A DNA stretch of 64,000 nucleotides, from NCBI RefSeq assembly GCF_016862975.1, contig NZ_BONZ01000040.1, positions 32,485-96,484 of the forward strand. The letters are read 5' to 3'. The notes below the pieces were generated by a model. That model searched no databases. It worked only from the letters and a program-made list of their open reading frames with translations, and had not been told where the DNA came from. The DNA is from Rugosimonospora africana (lineage in GTDB: Bacteria > Actinomycetota > Actinomycetes > Mycobacteriales > Micromonosporaceae). Both the position numbers and the translations under genes were made by a program. Positions 16,740-25,899 of the stretch are shown piece after piece. The number at the start of each line of letters is the position of its first letter. The stretch's first letter is position 1.

Positions 16740-17615
16740 ATGCGTACTCTCCGGCCCCGCCCGCTGGTGCTGCTCGGCGCGGTGGCGTTGCTCGCGACCG
16801 CGGCCTGCGCCCCCGAGGACGACACCGGTGGCGGGGCCGCGGCGGCCAGCTCGTCGGCGTCCACCTGCAGCCCGGCGACCATGACGACACGCACCCCGGG
16901 GAAGTTCACCGTCGGCACCGACGATCCGGTATACGAGCCGTGGTTCGTCGACAACAAGCCGGACAGCGGGCAGGGCTTCGAGTCCGCGGTGGCGTACGCG
17001 GTGGCCACGAAGCTCGGATACGGCAAGGACGCGGTGGTCTGGACGCGGGTGACGTTCAACAACGCGATCGCGCCCGGCGTCAAGCCGTACGACGTCGACA
17101 TCAACGAGTTCTCCATCACCGAGGACCGGAAGAAGGCGGTCGACTTCTCCTCGCCGTACTACGACGTGACCCAGGCCGTCATCGCGCTGAAGAGTTCGAA
17201 GATCGCCGGTGCGAAGAGCCTGTCGGACCTGAGGGTCGCCAAGCTCGGCGCACAGGTCGGCAGCACCAGCTACCGGGCGATCACCGAGGTGGTGAAGCCG
17301 GCAGCGCAGCCGGCCGTGTTCAACACCAACGACGATGCCAAGACCGCGCTGCAGAACGGCCAGATCGACGGGCTCGTGGTGGACCTGCCGACGGCGTTCT
17401 ACATGACCTCCGCGGAGATCGACAATTCGCTGATCATCGGCCAGTTGCCGCAGCCGAGCGGGGCGCCCGAGCAGTTCGGCCTGGTGCTGGACAAGGGTTC
17501 CCGGTTGACCGCGTGCGTCAGCCAGGCGGTGGACGCGCTGCGGTCCGACGGCACGCTCGCCAATCTCCAGAAGCAGTGGCTCGCCCAGGTGGCCGGCGCG
17601 CCCGAGCTGAAGTGA
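16740..17615 (+). CDS. Polar amino-acid ABC transporter, substrate-binding lipoprotein
   Basis: The 291-residue lipoprotein has a basic N-terminus, hydrophobic core and lipobox LLATAAC, then a Gly/Ser linker and a family-3 solute-binding fold. Landmarks are GKFTVGTDDPVYEPWFVDN, GQGFESAVAYAVATKLGY, ITEDRKKAVDFSSPYYDVTQAVI, LSDLRVAKLGAQVGSTSY and IDGLVVDLPTAFYM. This fold binds polar, acidic or basic amino acids outside the membrane. It is the first gene of a three-gene operon with overlapping stops and starts (GTGA, ATGA). Its place next to the hydroxyproline island makes proline or hydroxyproline a possible ligand, but the sequence does not prove it. Confidence 0.9.
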   Translation: MRTLRPRPLVLLGAVALLATAACAPEDDTGGGAAAASSSASTCSPATMTTRTPGKFTVGTDDPVYEPWFVDNKPDSGQGFESAVAYAVATKLGYGKDAVVWTRVTFNNAIAPGVKPYDVDINEFSITEDRKKAVDFSSPYYDVTQAVIALKSSKIAGAKSLSDLRVAKLGAQVGSTSYRAITEVVKPAAQPAVFNTNDDAKTALQNGQIDGLVVDLPTAFYMTSAEIDNSLIIGQLPQPSGAPEQFGLVLDKGSRLTACVSQAVDALRSDGTLANLQKQWLAQVAGAPELK

Positions 17616-18478
17616 CCGTGGCCGCGCCGGCCACCGGGTACGAGCCCAGTGCGCTGCAGCGTGACCGGGTGGCGTACCGGCGGCGGCAGACCGTGCGCTC
17701 GGTGCTCGTCGCCGCCGCGTCCACGCTCGTGCTCGGCGTGCTGCTGCTCGTCGCGGTGACCGGGGCGCCGGGTTGGGAACGGGTGCGGTCGTCGTTCTTC
17801 GACCCGGGCGTGGCCTGGCGGGCGCTGCCGGACGTGCTGCGCGGGCTCTGGCTCAACGTGCAGCTGCTGGTGTTCTGCGCGACCGGGGCGCTGGCCGTCG
17901 GCTTGGTCGCCGCGATCCTGCGTACGCTGCGCCCGGCCATCTTCTTCCCGCTGCGCGCACTGGCGACCTCGTACACGTACGTGTTCCGGGGCGCTCCCCT
18001 GATCATCGTGCTGTACCTGTTCACGTTCGGGGTGCCCGGGTTGCGCCTGACCGGTACGCCGCCGGTACTCGTGTTGGGGGGAGCCGCACTGGTGATCGTT
18101 TACGGCGCCTATCTCGCGGAGGTCTTCCGGGCCGGTATCGAGTCGGTGCACCCGTCCCAGCGCGCGGCGGCCCGTTCGCTCGGCCTGACGTACCGGCAGA
18201 CCATGCGGCACGTGGTGCTGCCGCAGGCCGCCCGGCGGGTGGCGCCGCCGATCCTGAACGACCTCGTCGCGCTGCAGAAGGACGTCGGCCTCATCTCGCT
18301 GGCCGGTCCGATCGACGCGATCCGGGCGGCCCAGATCCAGACCGCGCAGACCTACAACTACACGCCGTACGTGCTGGCCGGCGTGCTGTTCGTGCTGCTC
18401 GCGCTGCCGCTGATCGCGGTGACCGACTGGGTCACGCTGCGCGCCGCCCGCCGCCAGTCGGCCGAGCACGCGGCATGA
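17612..18478 (+). CDS. Polar amino-acid ABC transporter permease
   Basis: The 288-residue permease has a ~40-residue cytosolic N-terminus, then about five to six helices. The HisM/GlnP-type signature is YTYVFRGAPLIIVLYLFTFG and the EAA loop is EVFRAGIESVHPSQRAAARSLGL, which docks on the ATPase. The GTG at 17612 overlaps the stop of the binding protein; another GTG lies two codons later. A single permease gene implies a homodimer. The extended N-terminal region is typical of actinobacterial members. Confidence 0.9.
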   Translation: MTVAAPATGYEPSALQRDRVAYRRRQTVRSVLVAAASTLVLGVLLLVAVTGAPGWERVRSSFFDPGVAWRALPDVLRGLWLNVQLLVFCATGALAVGLVAAILRTLRPAIFFPLRALATSYTYVFRGAPLIIVLYLFTFGVPGLRLTGTPPVLVLGGAALVIVYGAYLAEVFRAGIESVHPSQRAAARSLGLTYRQTMRHVVLPQAARRVAPPILNDLVALQKDVGLISLAGPIDAIRAAQIQTAQTYNYTPYVLAGVLFVLLALPLIAVTDWVTLRAARRQSAEHAA

Positions 18479-19236
18479 GCGAGCCGGTTCTGTCGGTGCG
18501 GGCCGTGCGCAAGGTGTTCCGCGCGGGCCGGGGGACCAACGTCGTGCTCGACGACCTGTCGCTGGACGTCACCGAGCACGAGGTGGTGGTGCTGGTCGGC
18601 GCCTCCGGCTCCGGCAAGTCGACGCTGCTGCGTTGCGTCAACCTGTTGGAGACCATCGACGACGGCGCCATCTACCTGGAGGGGCGGCACATCACCGATC
18701 CGCGGGTGAAGCCCGACCCGGTACGGCAGCGCATCGGCATCGTGTTCCAGTCGTTCAACCTGTTCCCGCACCTGACCGTGCTGGACAACGTCACCCTGGC
18801 GCCGCGGCGGGTGCACCGCCTGACCTCCGGGCAGGCCCGGTCCCGGGCACTGGCGCTGCTGGACCGGGTGGGGCTGGCGGACAAGGCCGCCGAATACCCC
18901 GACCGGCTGTCCGGCGGCCAGCAGCAACGGGTGGCGATCGTCCGGGCCCTGGTCAACGCGCCCCGGCTGATGCTGCTCGACGAGGTGACCTCGGCGCTGG
19001 ACCCGGAGCTGGTGGGGGAGGTGCTGGCCCTGATCCGCGACGTGAAGGAGCAGGGCATGACGATGCTCATCGCCACGCACGAGATGGCCTTCGCCCGCCA
19101 GGTGGCCGACCGGGTCTGCTTCCTCGACCGCGGCCGGATCCTGGAGGAGGGTACCCCCGAGCAGGTCCTCGGCGCGCCGCGCGAGCCCCGTACCCGCCAG
19201 TTCCTGCAGCGCATCGTCGAGGCCGGCAAGCTCTGA
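18475..19236 (+). CDS. Polar amino-acid ABC transporter ATPase
   Basis: The 253-residue ATPase is complete: Walker A GASGSGKST, Q-loop QSFNLFPHLTVLDN, signature LSGGQQQR, Walker B LMLLDEVTSALDPE, D-loop and H-switch ATHEMAFARQVADRV, closing with EEGTPEQVLGAPREPRTRQFL as in GlnQ/HisP proteins. ATG overlaps the permease stop (ATGA). It energises import by the two upstream gene products. Confidence 0.93.
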   Translation: MSEPVLSVRAVRKVFRAGRGTNVVLDDLSLDVTEHEVVVLVGASGSGKSTLLRCVNLLETIDDGAIYLEGRHITDPRVKPDPVRQRIGIVFQSFNLFPHLTVLDNVTLAPRRVHRLTSGQARSRALALLDRVGLADKAAEYPDRLSGGQQQRVAIVRALVNAPRLMLLDEVTSALDPELVGEVLALIRDVKEQGMTMLIATHEMAFARQVADRVCFLDRGRILEEGTPEQVLGAPREPRTRQFLQRIVEAGKL

Positions 19237-19262
19237 CAACGGGGCGGCGCGCCGGCCGTCGG

Positions 19263-20534
19263 TCAGGCGCTGTGCTGGCTCGGCCGGGGCGCGGGGCGCG
19301 ACGCCGGGGTCGGCGGGTGCCGGCCGGCCAGCCGGGCGAGTTTCAGCGCCAGGTGCAGCGAGAGGCGTTCGTTCCCGTCCTTGAGGTCGGTGCCGGCGAG
19401 CTGTTCCACCCGCTGGAGCCGGTAGTACAGCGAGGTGCGGTGCAGGTTCATCCGGTCGGCGGTGGCGTGCGCGTTGCCGGCCAGGTCGAGGTAGGTCTCC
19501 AGGGTGTCCAGCAGCGGGACGTTGGCCGGGTCGTCGAGCAGCCGCTCCAGCCCGGGGTGCACGCTGGCGCTGCGCACGACGTCGGCGGTCAGCTGGGACA
19601 GTACCCGGTAGATCCCCAGCTGCGACCAGCACGCCACCGGGCCGACCGCGGGCAGTTGGGTGGCGACCCGGGCGGCCGACGCCGCCTCGTCGTACGAGTC
19701 GCGGACCTCCGGCAGCGCCACCCGCGCCTGGCCGACGCCGACCACCACGCTGGCCACCGAGGGCAGCCCGCGTACCGCGGCGGACAGCGCCTCGTGCAGG
19801 TGGTCGGCCACCGCCCGGGGGTCCTGCCGGCCCCGCCGCACGCGGCCGTGGACCAGCAGCACCCCGTGGTCGTAGCGCACCAGGTGTACCGCCTGGCGCG
19901 GTCCGACCCACCGCCGGCTGGCCAGCAGCCCCTGCTCGAGCGCGATGCGGGCCAGGTCGTCCAGCCGCGCGGTCGTCGAGGACACGAGCCGGGCGACCAC
20001 GGCCGTGGTCGGCCCGTCCTCGACCAGGACGCCGTCCTCGATCAGCGTCGCCGCGCCGTGCGCCCGCGCCTCGTGCTCGTCGGCCAGCAGCAGCCGCACC
20101 GCCTCGGTCTCCCGCTGCGAGGCCAGCTCACCGGCCAGGTTCTCCCGGTACAGCGCCAGTGCGAGGTCGGTGGTGGTGGCCGAGACCGCGGCGATCTGCT
20201 CGTCGGTCATCGACTGGTCGGCGTCGACGAACCACAGGAAGCCGAGCAGCAGGTCGTTGTGCCAGATCGGCACGCAGACCCTGGGCAGCATCCGCAGGTT
20301 GGTGCAGGCCGGGGTGCGGATCGGCTCCCGGGAGCGGGTCACTCCGGCCTGCCGGAAGAACGCGATGACCTCCGGCGTGGTCTGCCGGCGCAGGATCGAC
20401 AGCCGCCGTACCTCGTCCATCGGCTCGGTCTGCTCGCTGTAGACCACGACGCGCTGCCGGCGGTCTTCGATCAGCGCGGGCCGGCCGGCCCGGCTCGCCA
20501 TCGAATCCACGATCCGCTGAAGCTCCGAAACCAT
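19263..20534 (-). CDS. PucR/CdaR-type transcriptional regulator
   Basis: The 423-residue regulator has a GAF-like N-terminal half (residues about 1-140: PALIEDRRQRVVVYSEQ, RVCVPIWHNDLLLGFLWFVDADQ), a GGDEF-related middle, and the PucR C-terminal HTH: TLETYLDLAGNAHATADRM, NLHRTSLYYRLQRVEQLAG, LALKLARL. PucR proteins sense metabolites such as purine intermediates or amino acids and often activate neighbouring catabolic genes. It lies between the amino-acid transporter and the M6 protease/dipeptide/hydroxyproline genes, diverging from the latter. I infer that it is the local regulator, with hydroxyproline or a breakdown product as a possible signal. Confidence 0.87.
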   Translation of the reverse strand: MVSELQRIVDSMASRAGRPALIEDRRQRVVVYSEQTEPMDEVRRLSILRRQTTPEVIAFFRQAGVTRSREPIRTPACTNLRMLPRVCVPIWHNDLLLGFLWFVDADQSMTDEQIAAVSATTTDLALALYRENLAGELASQRETEAVRLLLADEHEARAHGAATLIEDGVLVEDGPTTAVVARLVSSTTARLDDLARIALEQGLLASRRWVGPRQAVHLVRYDHGVLLVHGRVRRGRQDPRAVADHLHEALSAAVRGLPSVASVVVGVGQARVALPEVRDSYDEAASAARVATQLPAVGPVACWSQLGIYRVLSQLTADVVRSASVHPGLERLLDDPANVPLLDTLETYLDLAGNAHATADRMNLHRTSLYYRLQRVEQLAGTDLKDGNERLSLHLALKLARLAGRHPPTPASRPAPRPSQHSA

Positions 20535-20708
20535 GGCCCCTGCTTCCGACGGGTGTAGTACCGATTGATCGCGCCCCTAACTCTTTGTCGAATGGCAGCC
20601 GCAGCGCAAGCCCCCGGAAGTCCGGCCGTCGATGAGCCACTTCCTACATCTGAACGATGACCACGGCGCGCGGGCGCTCCTAGGGTCGGGCACGGTAGCG
20701 ACGTGTCA

Positions 20709-20721
20709 GATGTCAGACATC
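20709..20721. promoter_or_regulatory. Inverted repeat before the M6-like protease
   Basis: GATGTC-A-GACATC, a perfect 6+1+6 bp repeat, lies 19 bp before the protease GTG, in the gap shared with the divergent PucR gene. A regulator site is plausible. Confidence 0.4.
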
Positions 20722-20740
20722 GATAAAGATGGAGGCCGCG

Positions 20741-23041
20741 GTGCCCCGGATACGCAGGAGCAGGCCGCTTCATCGCCGTTTACGTTCACTTCGGGCGCTG
20801 ACCGTGCTCGGCGTCGCCATCCTCGGGTTCGCCCTGAGCGGCGGGGTTCCCGGGCAGGCGGCCGCGGCGGTCGCGCCCCCGATGCAGCCGATCGATCCGC
20901 AGCACGTCCAGGACCAGCAGGACATGACCTGGAACGACTATCACGCGATCCCGGGCATGAGCTGGTCGACAAGCGGTGCGAAGCCGACCCAGCGGGCGCT
21001 GCGGGTGGCGCTGGTCGCGGTCGACTTCCCGAACCAGCCGTTCGTGGTCACCGAGCCGAAGCAGTCCGACCCGTTCGGCAACCCGCAGATCGACCCGGTG
21101 TCCCGCAACCAGGTGCCGCAGTTCTACGCGGACTTCTTCAACAAGCCGAGCGCGGTGAACCACAACCAGACCATCAACGGGTACTGGATGGAGCAGAGCG
21201 GCGGCAAGGTCGGCATCTCGTCGGTGACCGCGTACGGCCCGTACCGGATGCCGAAGAATTCCTACCAGTACGGGCTCAACGACATCGGCCAGACCCCGCC
21301 GAACGGCTGCCCGGGCCAGAGTACGGTCAGCGGCGCCCAGTCGGCCACGACCACCATCACGGTCGGCTCGACGACCTACTTCTACCCCGGTGACGTGGTC
21401 ACCATCTCGGGTGTCTCCGGTACCCGTACGGTGGCCGCGGTCCCCGACGCGACCCACCTCACGCTGAACTCGGCGGTGACGGCCGCCTCCGGCGCCGGGG
21501 TCAACGACTGCTCCGGCACCAGGCTGGAGTCCGACACCGACGCGTTGTGGCACGCGGCCGCCGGCTGCACCGGCAACTGCGGCTACGACGTGGTGCTGCG
21601 CATCTACGCCGGGTACGACGAGACGTCGGTGTGGCAGGAATTCGGTGAGATGAAGTTCCAGGACCAGAACTCGGTGCCCAAGGCGGTGTGGGGCAACCCG
21701 AACCCGGCGCTGCCTTCCACGGTACCGAGCCGGTACGTGCCGTGGACCTCGTGGCTGGCCGGCTCCCAACTGTGGGGGCAGTCCACGGTACGGCAGGGGG
21801 AGAGCTCCGGCACGATCACCCATGAGCTGAGCCACTTCTTCTTCAGCATCGGCGACAACAACAACAATCCGTACGCGGCGCCGTATCACCGGGCCGGCTC
21901 CGGCCCCTGGGACATGATGGACCGCGGTTCGTTCAACGGGCCGGGCGGCCCACACAACCGCTGGGAGGTACCGGCGCAGGACGGTGCCTCGATGGGCGCC
22001 GAGCACGACCTGCGCAACAAGATCGGCATGGGCTTCGTGCCGTACGCCTCGGTGCTGCGCCTCAACCGCAACGGGCTGGCCGCGTCCGGCCTGGCGGTGG
22101 CGGACGTCATCGCCCGGGCGGTCAACGCCGACCCGCTGCCCTCCGGGTCGCTTGCCGGGGTACAGGTGTCCCTCGACGGCACCAGCCCGGTGGACCGCGA
22201 ACCGGCCTGCGACGTGAACACCAGCCCGGTGTGCGACGGTGGCGGACCGGCCGGCAACTGGAGCAACTACACGCTGGAGACGGTGCAGCGCGTCGGGTAC
22301 GGCTCGTTCGAGCCGGACAGCGGGGTGCTCGTCGCGAAGAACAAGGCATACCCGGCCGGCGGCCGGTCGACCGAGGGCTCGACCTGCGGATACAACTGCT
22401 TCACCTGGGTCGAGGACGCCCACCCGGAGAACATCAACCAGGTCGACTTCACCCGGCCGGACGGCACCCCGGTGATGCGCACCATGGGCGACTACCGCCA
22501 GCTCAACGACGCGCTGTTCCACGCCGGTACCAATTCGGGCTCCTCCAACGAGTACGTCGACACGGCCAACAACCTGCACTTCTACATCCTCAGCAAGTAC
22601 ACCGACGCCAACGGCCTGCTGCACTACATCCTCGGCGTCCAGAACCCGACCGGTGCCGGGCCGCAGAAGCACAACGTGGCGGTCTCCGCCGGTACCGTCT
22701 CCACGCAGACCCCGGTGGGCTCGGCGAACTGCAACTTCCCGGTGGCCAACACCGGCGTCGACGCGGTCACCGACCCGAGGCTGCACCCGCAGGACGAGCG
22801 GGCCTACCTGCACAACGACATCTACCGGCTGTCCGCCGCCGTCACCGGCGCCGGCTGGGGCGCCCAGCTGTACAACAACCTCACCACCGCGCCGTTCGGC
22901 GGCAGCGCGAGCGTCCCGGTCTACGTGACCGCGGGCAGCGCCGCCTCGGCGACCGTGACGCTGACCGCGACGTCGGTCAGCGACCCGACCAAGAAGGCGA
23001 CCGCCACCTGCGTGGTCACCGCCCAGAACACGACGCGCTGA
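20741..23041 (+). CDS. Secreted M6-like (immune-inhibitor-A-type) zinc metalloprotease
   Basis: The 766-residue product has a twin-basic, hydrophobic signal peptide ending near VPGQAAAAVAP. Early segments (LRVALVAVDFPNQ, PQFYADFFNKP, NGYWMEQSGGKVGISSVTAYGPY) match the M6 propeptide/catalytic start, and THELSHFFFSIGD supplies the HExxH zinc motif. A Thr/Val-rich beta insertion interrupts the domain before it. After the zinc site come GPWDMMDRGSFNGPGGPHNRWE and a C-terminal beta-sandwich (VYVTAGSAASATVTLTATSV). The GTG at 20741 is chosen because GGAGG lies 5 nt upstream; an ATG at 20729 has no such site. M6 enzymes degrade host or environmental proteins. Upstream of peptide-uptake and hydroxyproline genes, a collagenolytic-type role is a reasonable inference. 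Confidence 0.85.
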   Translation: MPRIRRSRPLHRRLRSLRALTVLGVAILGFALSGGVPGQAAAAVAPPMQPIDPQHVQDQQDMTWNDYHAIPGMSWSTSGAKPTQRALRVALVAVDFPNQPFVVTEPKQSDPFGNPQIDPVSRNQVPQFYADFFNKPSAVNHNQTINGYWMEQSGGKVGISSVTAYGPYRMPKNSYQYGLNDIGQTPPNGCPGQSTVSGAQSATTTITVGSTTYFYPGDVVTISGVSGTRTVAAVPDATHLTLNSAVTAASGAGVNDCSGTRLESDTDALWHAAAGCTGNCGYDVVLRIYAGYDETSVWQEFGEMKFQDQNSVPKAVWGNPNPALPSTVPSRYVPWTSWLAGSQLWGQSTVRQGESSGTITHELSHFFFSIGDNNNNPYAAPYHRAGSGPWDMMDRGSFNGPGGPHNRWEVPAQDGASMGAEHDLRNKIGMGFVPYASVLRLNRNGLAASGLAVADVIARAVNADPLPSGSLAGVQVSLDGTSPVDREPACDVNTSPVCDGGGPAGNWSNYTLETVQRVGYGSFEPDSGVLVAKNKAYPAGGRSTEGSTCGYNCFTWVEDAHPENINQVDFTRPDGTPVMRTMGDYRQLNDALFHAGTNSGSSNEYVDTANNLHFYILSKYTDANGLLHYILGVQNPTGAGPQKHNVAVSAGTVSTQTPVGSANCNFPVANTGVDAVTDPRLHPQDERAYLHNDIYRLSAAVTGAGWGAQLYNNLTTAPFGGSASVPVYVTAGSAASATVTLTATSVSDPTKKATATCVVTAQNTTR

Positions 23042-23123
23042 GCCACCAGACGCACAGCCGAGACACGTACAGCCGGAAAACGACAGCCGAGAAACACACG
23101 GCCCCGCCCCCCTGGGGCCACCC

Positions 23124-23153
23124 GGCCGCCGGTTCCCACGGGAGCCGGCGGCC
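23124..23153 (+). terminator. Strong hairpin after the metalloprotease
   Basis: GGCCGCCGG (23124-23132) pairs with CCGGCGGCC (23145-23153), extended inward by TCC/GGA. It separates the protease gene from the dipeptide transporter operon, so the two are distinct transcripts. Confidence 0.65.
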
Positions 23154-23274
23154 CTCGGCGTGCCCATCAGTTGTCGGGCCAGGTCCGGCCGCCGACGCCC
23201 GGCGCGTCCGTCTCCTGTCGAAAGGATTGCCGCTACCTGCCGACACCTGAACGGTGACCATCTCTTCGATCATT

Positions 23275-23280
23275 TCTAAT
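23275..23280 (+). promoter_or_regulatory. -10-like TCTAAT before the peptide ABC operon
   Basis: TCTAAT lies 10 nt before the ATG at 23291 and overlaps the alternative ATG at 23279, which argues for the downstream start and a very short leader. Confidence 0.4.
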
Positions 23281-23290
23281 GTGCTGTCGC

Positions 23291-24868
23291 ATGCGACGCA
23301 TCCCGCGCTCCGCCATACCCGCACTGTGCATCGCCCTCGTGGCGGCACTGACCGCGGCCTGCAGCGACAACAAGGGATCCGGTTCGGGCACGGCCTCGGC
23401 CGGCGTGGTACTGGGTACCACCGACAAGCCCACCAGCCTCGATCCGGCCGGCGCCTACGACCTGCCGTCCTGGACGCTGATCTACAACATCTACCAGAAC
23501 CTGCTCAAGATAGCGCCGGGCAAGACCACGCCGGTGCCGGACGCCGCCAAAGAGTGCTCCTTCACCGCGCCGACGACGTACCAGTGCACCCTCACCGATG
23601 GGCTGACGTTCTCCAACGGCGACCCGATGACGGCGAAGGACGTGAAGGCGTCCTTCGAGCGGGTACTGAAGATCAATGACCCGGCGGGTCCGCCCTCGCT
23701 GTTCGCGAACATGAAGTCGATCGAGGCGCCGGACGACAAGACCGTCGTGATGACCCTCGACCACCCGGACGCCACCTGGCCGTTCGTGCTGACCACCGGT
23801 GCCGGCGCGATCGTCGACAGCAAGGTCTTCCCGGCCGACGCGAAGCTGCCCAACGAGAAGGTCATCGGGTCCGGGCCGTACAAGCTGACCAAGTACAGCG
23901 CCGGGCAGTCGGCGGCCCTGGAACGCAACGACAAGTACACCGGCGACGACAAGCTGGCCAACAGCAAGTTCATCGTCCAGTACTACGACCAGGCGTCCGC
24001 GCTGAAGCTCGCCGTCGAGCAGGGCGACGTGGACGTGGCCTACCGCAACCTGAGCCCGACCGACCTGACCGCGCTGGGCCAGGAGTCCAACCGGGGCGTG
24101 AAGATCGTCGAAGGCGCCGGTGCCGAGATCCGGTACATGGTCTTCCAGCTGAAGCAGAAGCCGTTCGACAATCCGGCCGTACGCAAGGCCATCGCGCTGA
24201 CCGTCGACCGGGCCGCGATCGCCAAGGACGTGTACGACGGCACCGTCGACCCGCTGTACTCGATGGTCCCGGTGGGTCTGGAGGGGCACACCGACGCGTT
24301 CAAGGACGCGTTCGGCGCGGCACCCGATGTCGCCAAGGCCAAGACGACGTTGCAGCAGGCCGGCGTGGCGACCCCGGTGGACATGACGCTGTGGTGGACG
24401 CCCAGCCACTACGGCCCGAACTCCGCCGACGAGTACGCGGAGATCAAGCGGCAGCTGGAGGCCAGCGGCCTGTTCAAGGTGACGCTGAAGAGCACCGAGT
24501 GGACGCAGTACCAGTCGGACTTCAAGTCCGGCATCTACCCGGCGTGGCAGCTCGGCTGGTTCCCGGACTTCCCGGACCCGGACGACTACTCGGCACCGTT
24601 CCTGGACGGCAAGGGTGGCTACTTCCACAACGGGTACATCAACCCGGCCCTGACCACGCTGGTGGCGCAGGAAGAGGGCTCGACCGACACGAACGTACGG
24701 GATCAGGCGTTGGCCGCGATCCAGAAGGCGACCGCGACCGACGTGCCGATGCTGCCGCTGTGGCAGGGTAAGCAGGTCGCCGCGATCCGGACCGGCGTGA
24801 CCGGGGTCGAGGACACCTTCGATCCGTCGTTCACCTTCCGGTTCTGGCTCATCGGCAAGAACGGCTGA
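23291..24868 (+). CDS. Dipeptide/oligopeptide ABC transporter, substrate-binding lipoprotein
   Basis: The 525-residue lipoprotein has lipobox AALTAAC and a family-5 (OppA/DppA) fold: VVLGTTDKPTSLDPAGAYDL, LTDGLTFSNGDPMTAKDVKASFERV, VIGSGPYKLTKYSAGQSAALERNDKY, FDNPAVRKAIALTVDRAAI and IYPAWQLGWFPDFPDPDDYSAPF. It binds peptides outside the cell and is the first gene of a five-gene transporter operon with tight or overlapping spacing. In-frame ATG codons at 23279 and 23291 both exist; the -10-like box supports 23291. With the hydroxyproline enzymes directly downstream, Pro-Hyp-type peptides are likely cargo. Confidence 0.9.
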   Translation: MRRIPRSAIPALCIALVAALTAACSDNKGSGSGTASAGVVLGTTDKPTSLDPAGAYDLPSWTLIYNIYQNLLKIAPGKTTPVPDAAKECSFTAPTTYQCTLTDGLTFSNGDPMTAKDVKASFERVLKINDPAGPPSLFANMKSIEAPDDKTVVMTLDHPDATWPFVLTTGAGAIVDSKVFPADAKLPNEKVIGSGPYKLTKYSAGQSAALERNDKYTGDDKLANSKFIVQYYDQASALKLAVEQGDVDVAYRNLSPTDLTALGQESNRGVKIVEGAGAEIRYMVFQLKQKPFDNPAVRKAIALTVDRAAIAKDVYDGTVDPLYSMVPVGLEGHTDAFKDAFGAAPDVAKAKTTLQQAGVATPVDMTLWWTPSHYGPNSADEYAEIKRQLEASGLFKVTLKSTEWTQYQSDFKSGIYPAWQLGWFPDFPDPDDYSAPFLDGKGGYFHNGYINPALTTLVAQEEGSTDTNVRDQALAAIQKATATDVPMLPLWQGKQVAAIRTGVTGVEDTFDPSFTFRFWLIGKNG

Positions 24869-24870
24869 CG

Positions 24871-25899
24871 GTGGCCCGGTCGTCGCGATCGCTGGGGCTG
24901 TTCATCGTCGCCAGGCTCATCCTGGCGGTACCGATGGTGCTGATCCTGTTGACCGTGGTGTTCCTGCTCATGCGGGTGGCACCCGGTGACCCGGTCAGTG
25001 CCGCGCTGGGCGCCCACCTGTCGGAGGCTCAGTTGGAGCAGCGGCGGGCAGCGGCCGGTTTCGACCGGCCGCTGATCGTCCAGTACGGTGACTACCTCGG
25101 CGGCGTGGCGACCGGCGACTTCGGGCGCACGATCACCGACAACCGTTCGATCACACAGATCCTGGTCGACAACGGCGGCGCGACCCTCACCCTGACGGTG
25201 GCCGCGCTGCTGGTCGCGGTGATCCTCGGGCTGCCGCTCGGGCTGTGGGCGGCCCGCCGCAGGGACAAGTGGGACGACCTGGTGATCCGGCTGTTCGGGA
25301 TCGTCACGTTCGCCGCCCCGGTCTTCTTCGTCGGGTTGCTGCTGCAGTTGTTGTTCGGCAAGACCCTGGGCTGGTTGCCCACCTCCGGGCAGGCCGCGCC
25401 GATCGTGGCGCCGACCGTGCCGGAGAAGACCCACATCCTGCTGCTGGACGCGGCCCTGTCCGGTGACTGGTCGGCCTTCGACGACGTGTTCCGGCATCTG
25501 ATCCTGCCGGCCGTCAGCCTGGGCCTGCTGGTTACCGGGGTGCTGATCCGGCTGTCCCGGGTGAACGTCATCCAGACCATGCGCAGCGACTACGTGGAAG
25601 CGGCCCGGGCGCGGGGGATCCGGGAGGGCGCCGTGGTCGTGCGGCACGCGTTGCGCAACGCGCTGGTACCGGTGATCACCGTGACCGGGCTGCAGGTCGC
25701 GCTGCTGCTCGGCGGCGCGGTGCTGACCGAGGAGACGTTCAACTGGCCGGGCGTGGGCAACCAGCTCGTGTCCTACCTCAACGGTCGCGACTACACCGCC
25801 GTGCAGGGGCTGATCACCGTGTTCGCGCTGGTGGTCGTCGTGGTCAGCCTGCTCATCGACATCGTCAACGCGCTCGTCGACCCGAGGATCCGGTACTGA
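24871..25899 (+). CDS. Peptide ABC transporter permease, DppB type
   Basis: The 342-residue permease starts 2 nt after the binding protein. The first helix and FLLMRVAPGDPVSAALG are the classical DppB/OppB opening. Six helices follow, with the EAA loop SDYVEAARARGIREGAVVVRHALRNALVPVITV and LTEETFNWPGVGNQLVSYLNGRDY near the end. It forms the channel with the next product. Confidence 0.92.
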   Translation: MARSSRSLGLFIVARLILAVPMVLILLTVVFLLMRVAPGDPVSAALGAHLSEAQLEQRRAAAGFDRPLIVQYGDYLGGVATGDFGRTITDNRSITQILVDNGGATLTLTVAALLVAVILGLPLGLWAARRRDKWDDLVIRLFGIVTFAAPVFFVGLLLQLLFGKTLGWLPTSGQAAPIVAPTVPEKTHILLLDAALSGDWSAFDDVFRHLILPAVSLGLLVTGVLIRLSRVNVIQTMRSDYVEAARARGIREGAVVVRHALRNALVPVITVTGLQVALLLGGAVLTEETFNWPGVGNQLVSYLNGRDYTAVQGLITVFALVVVVVSLLIDIVNALVDPRIRY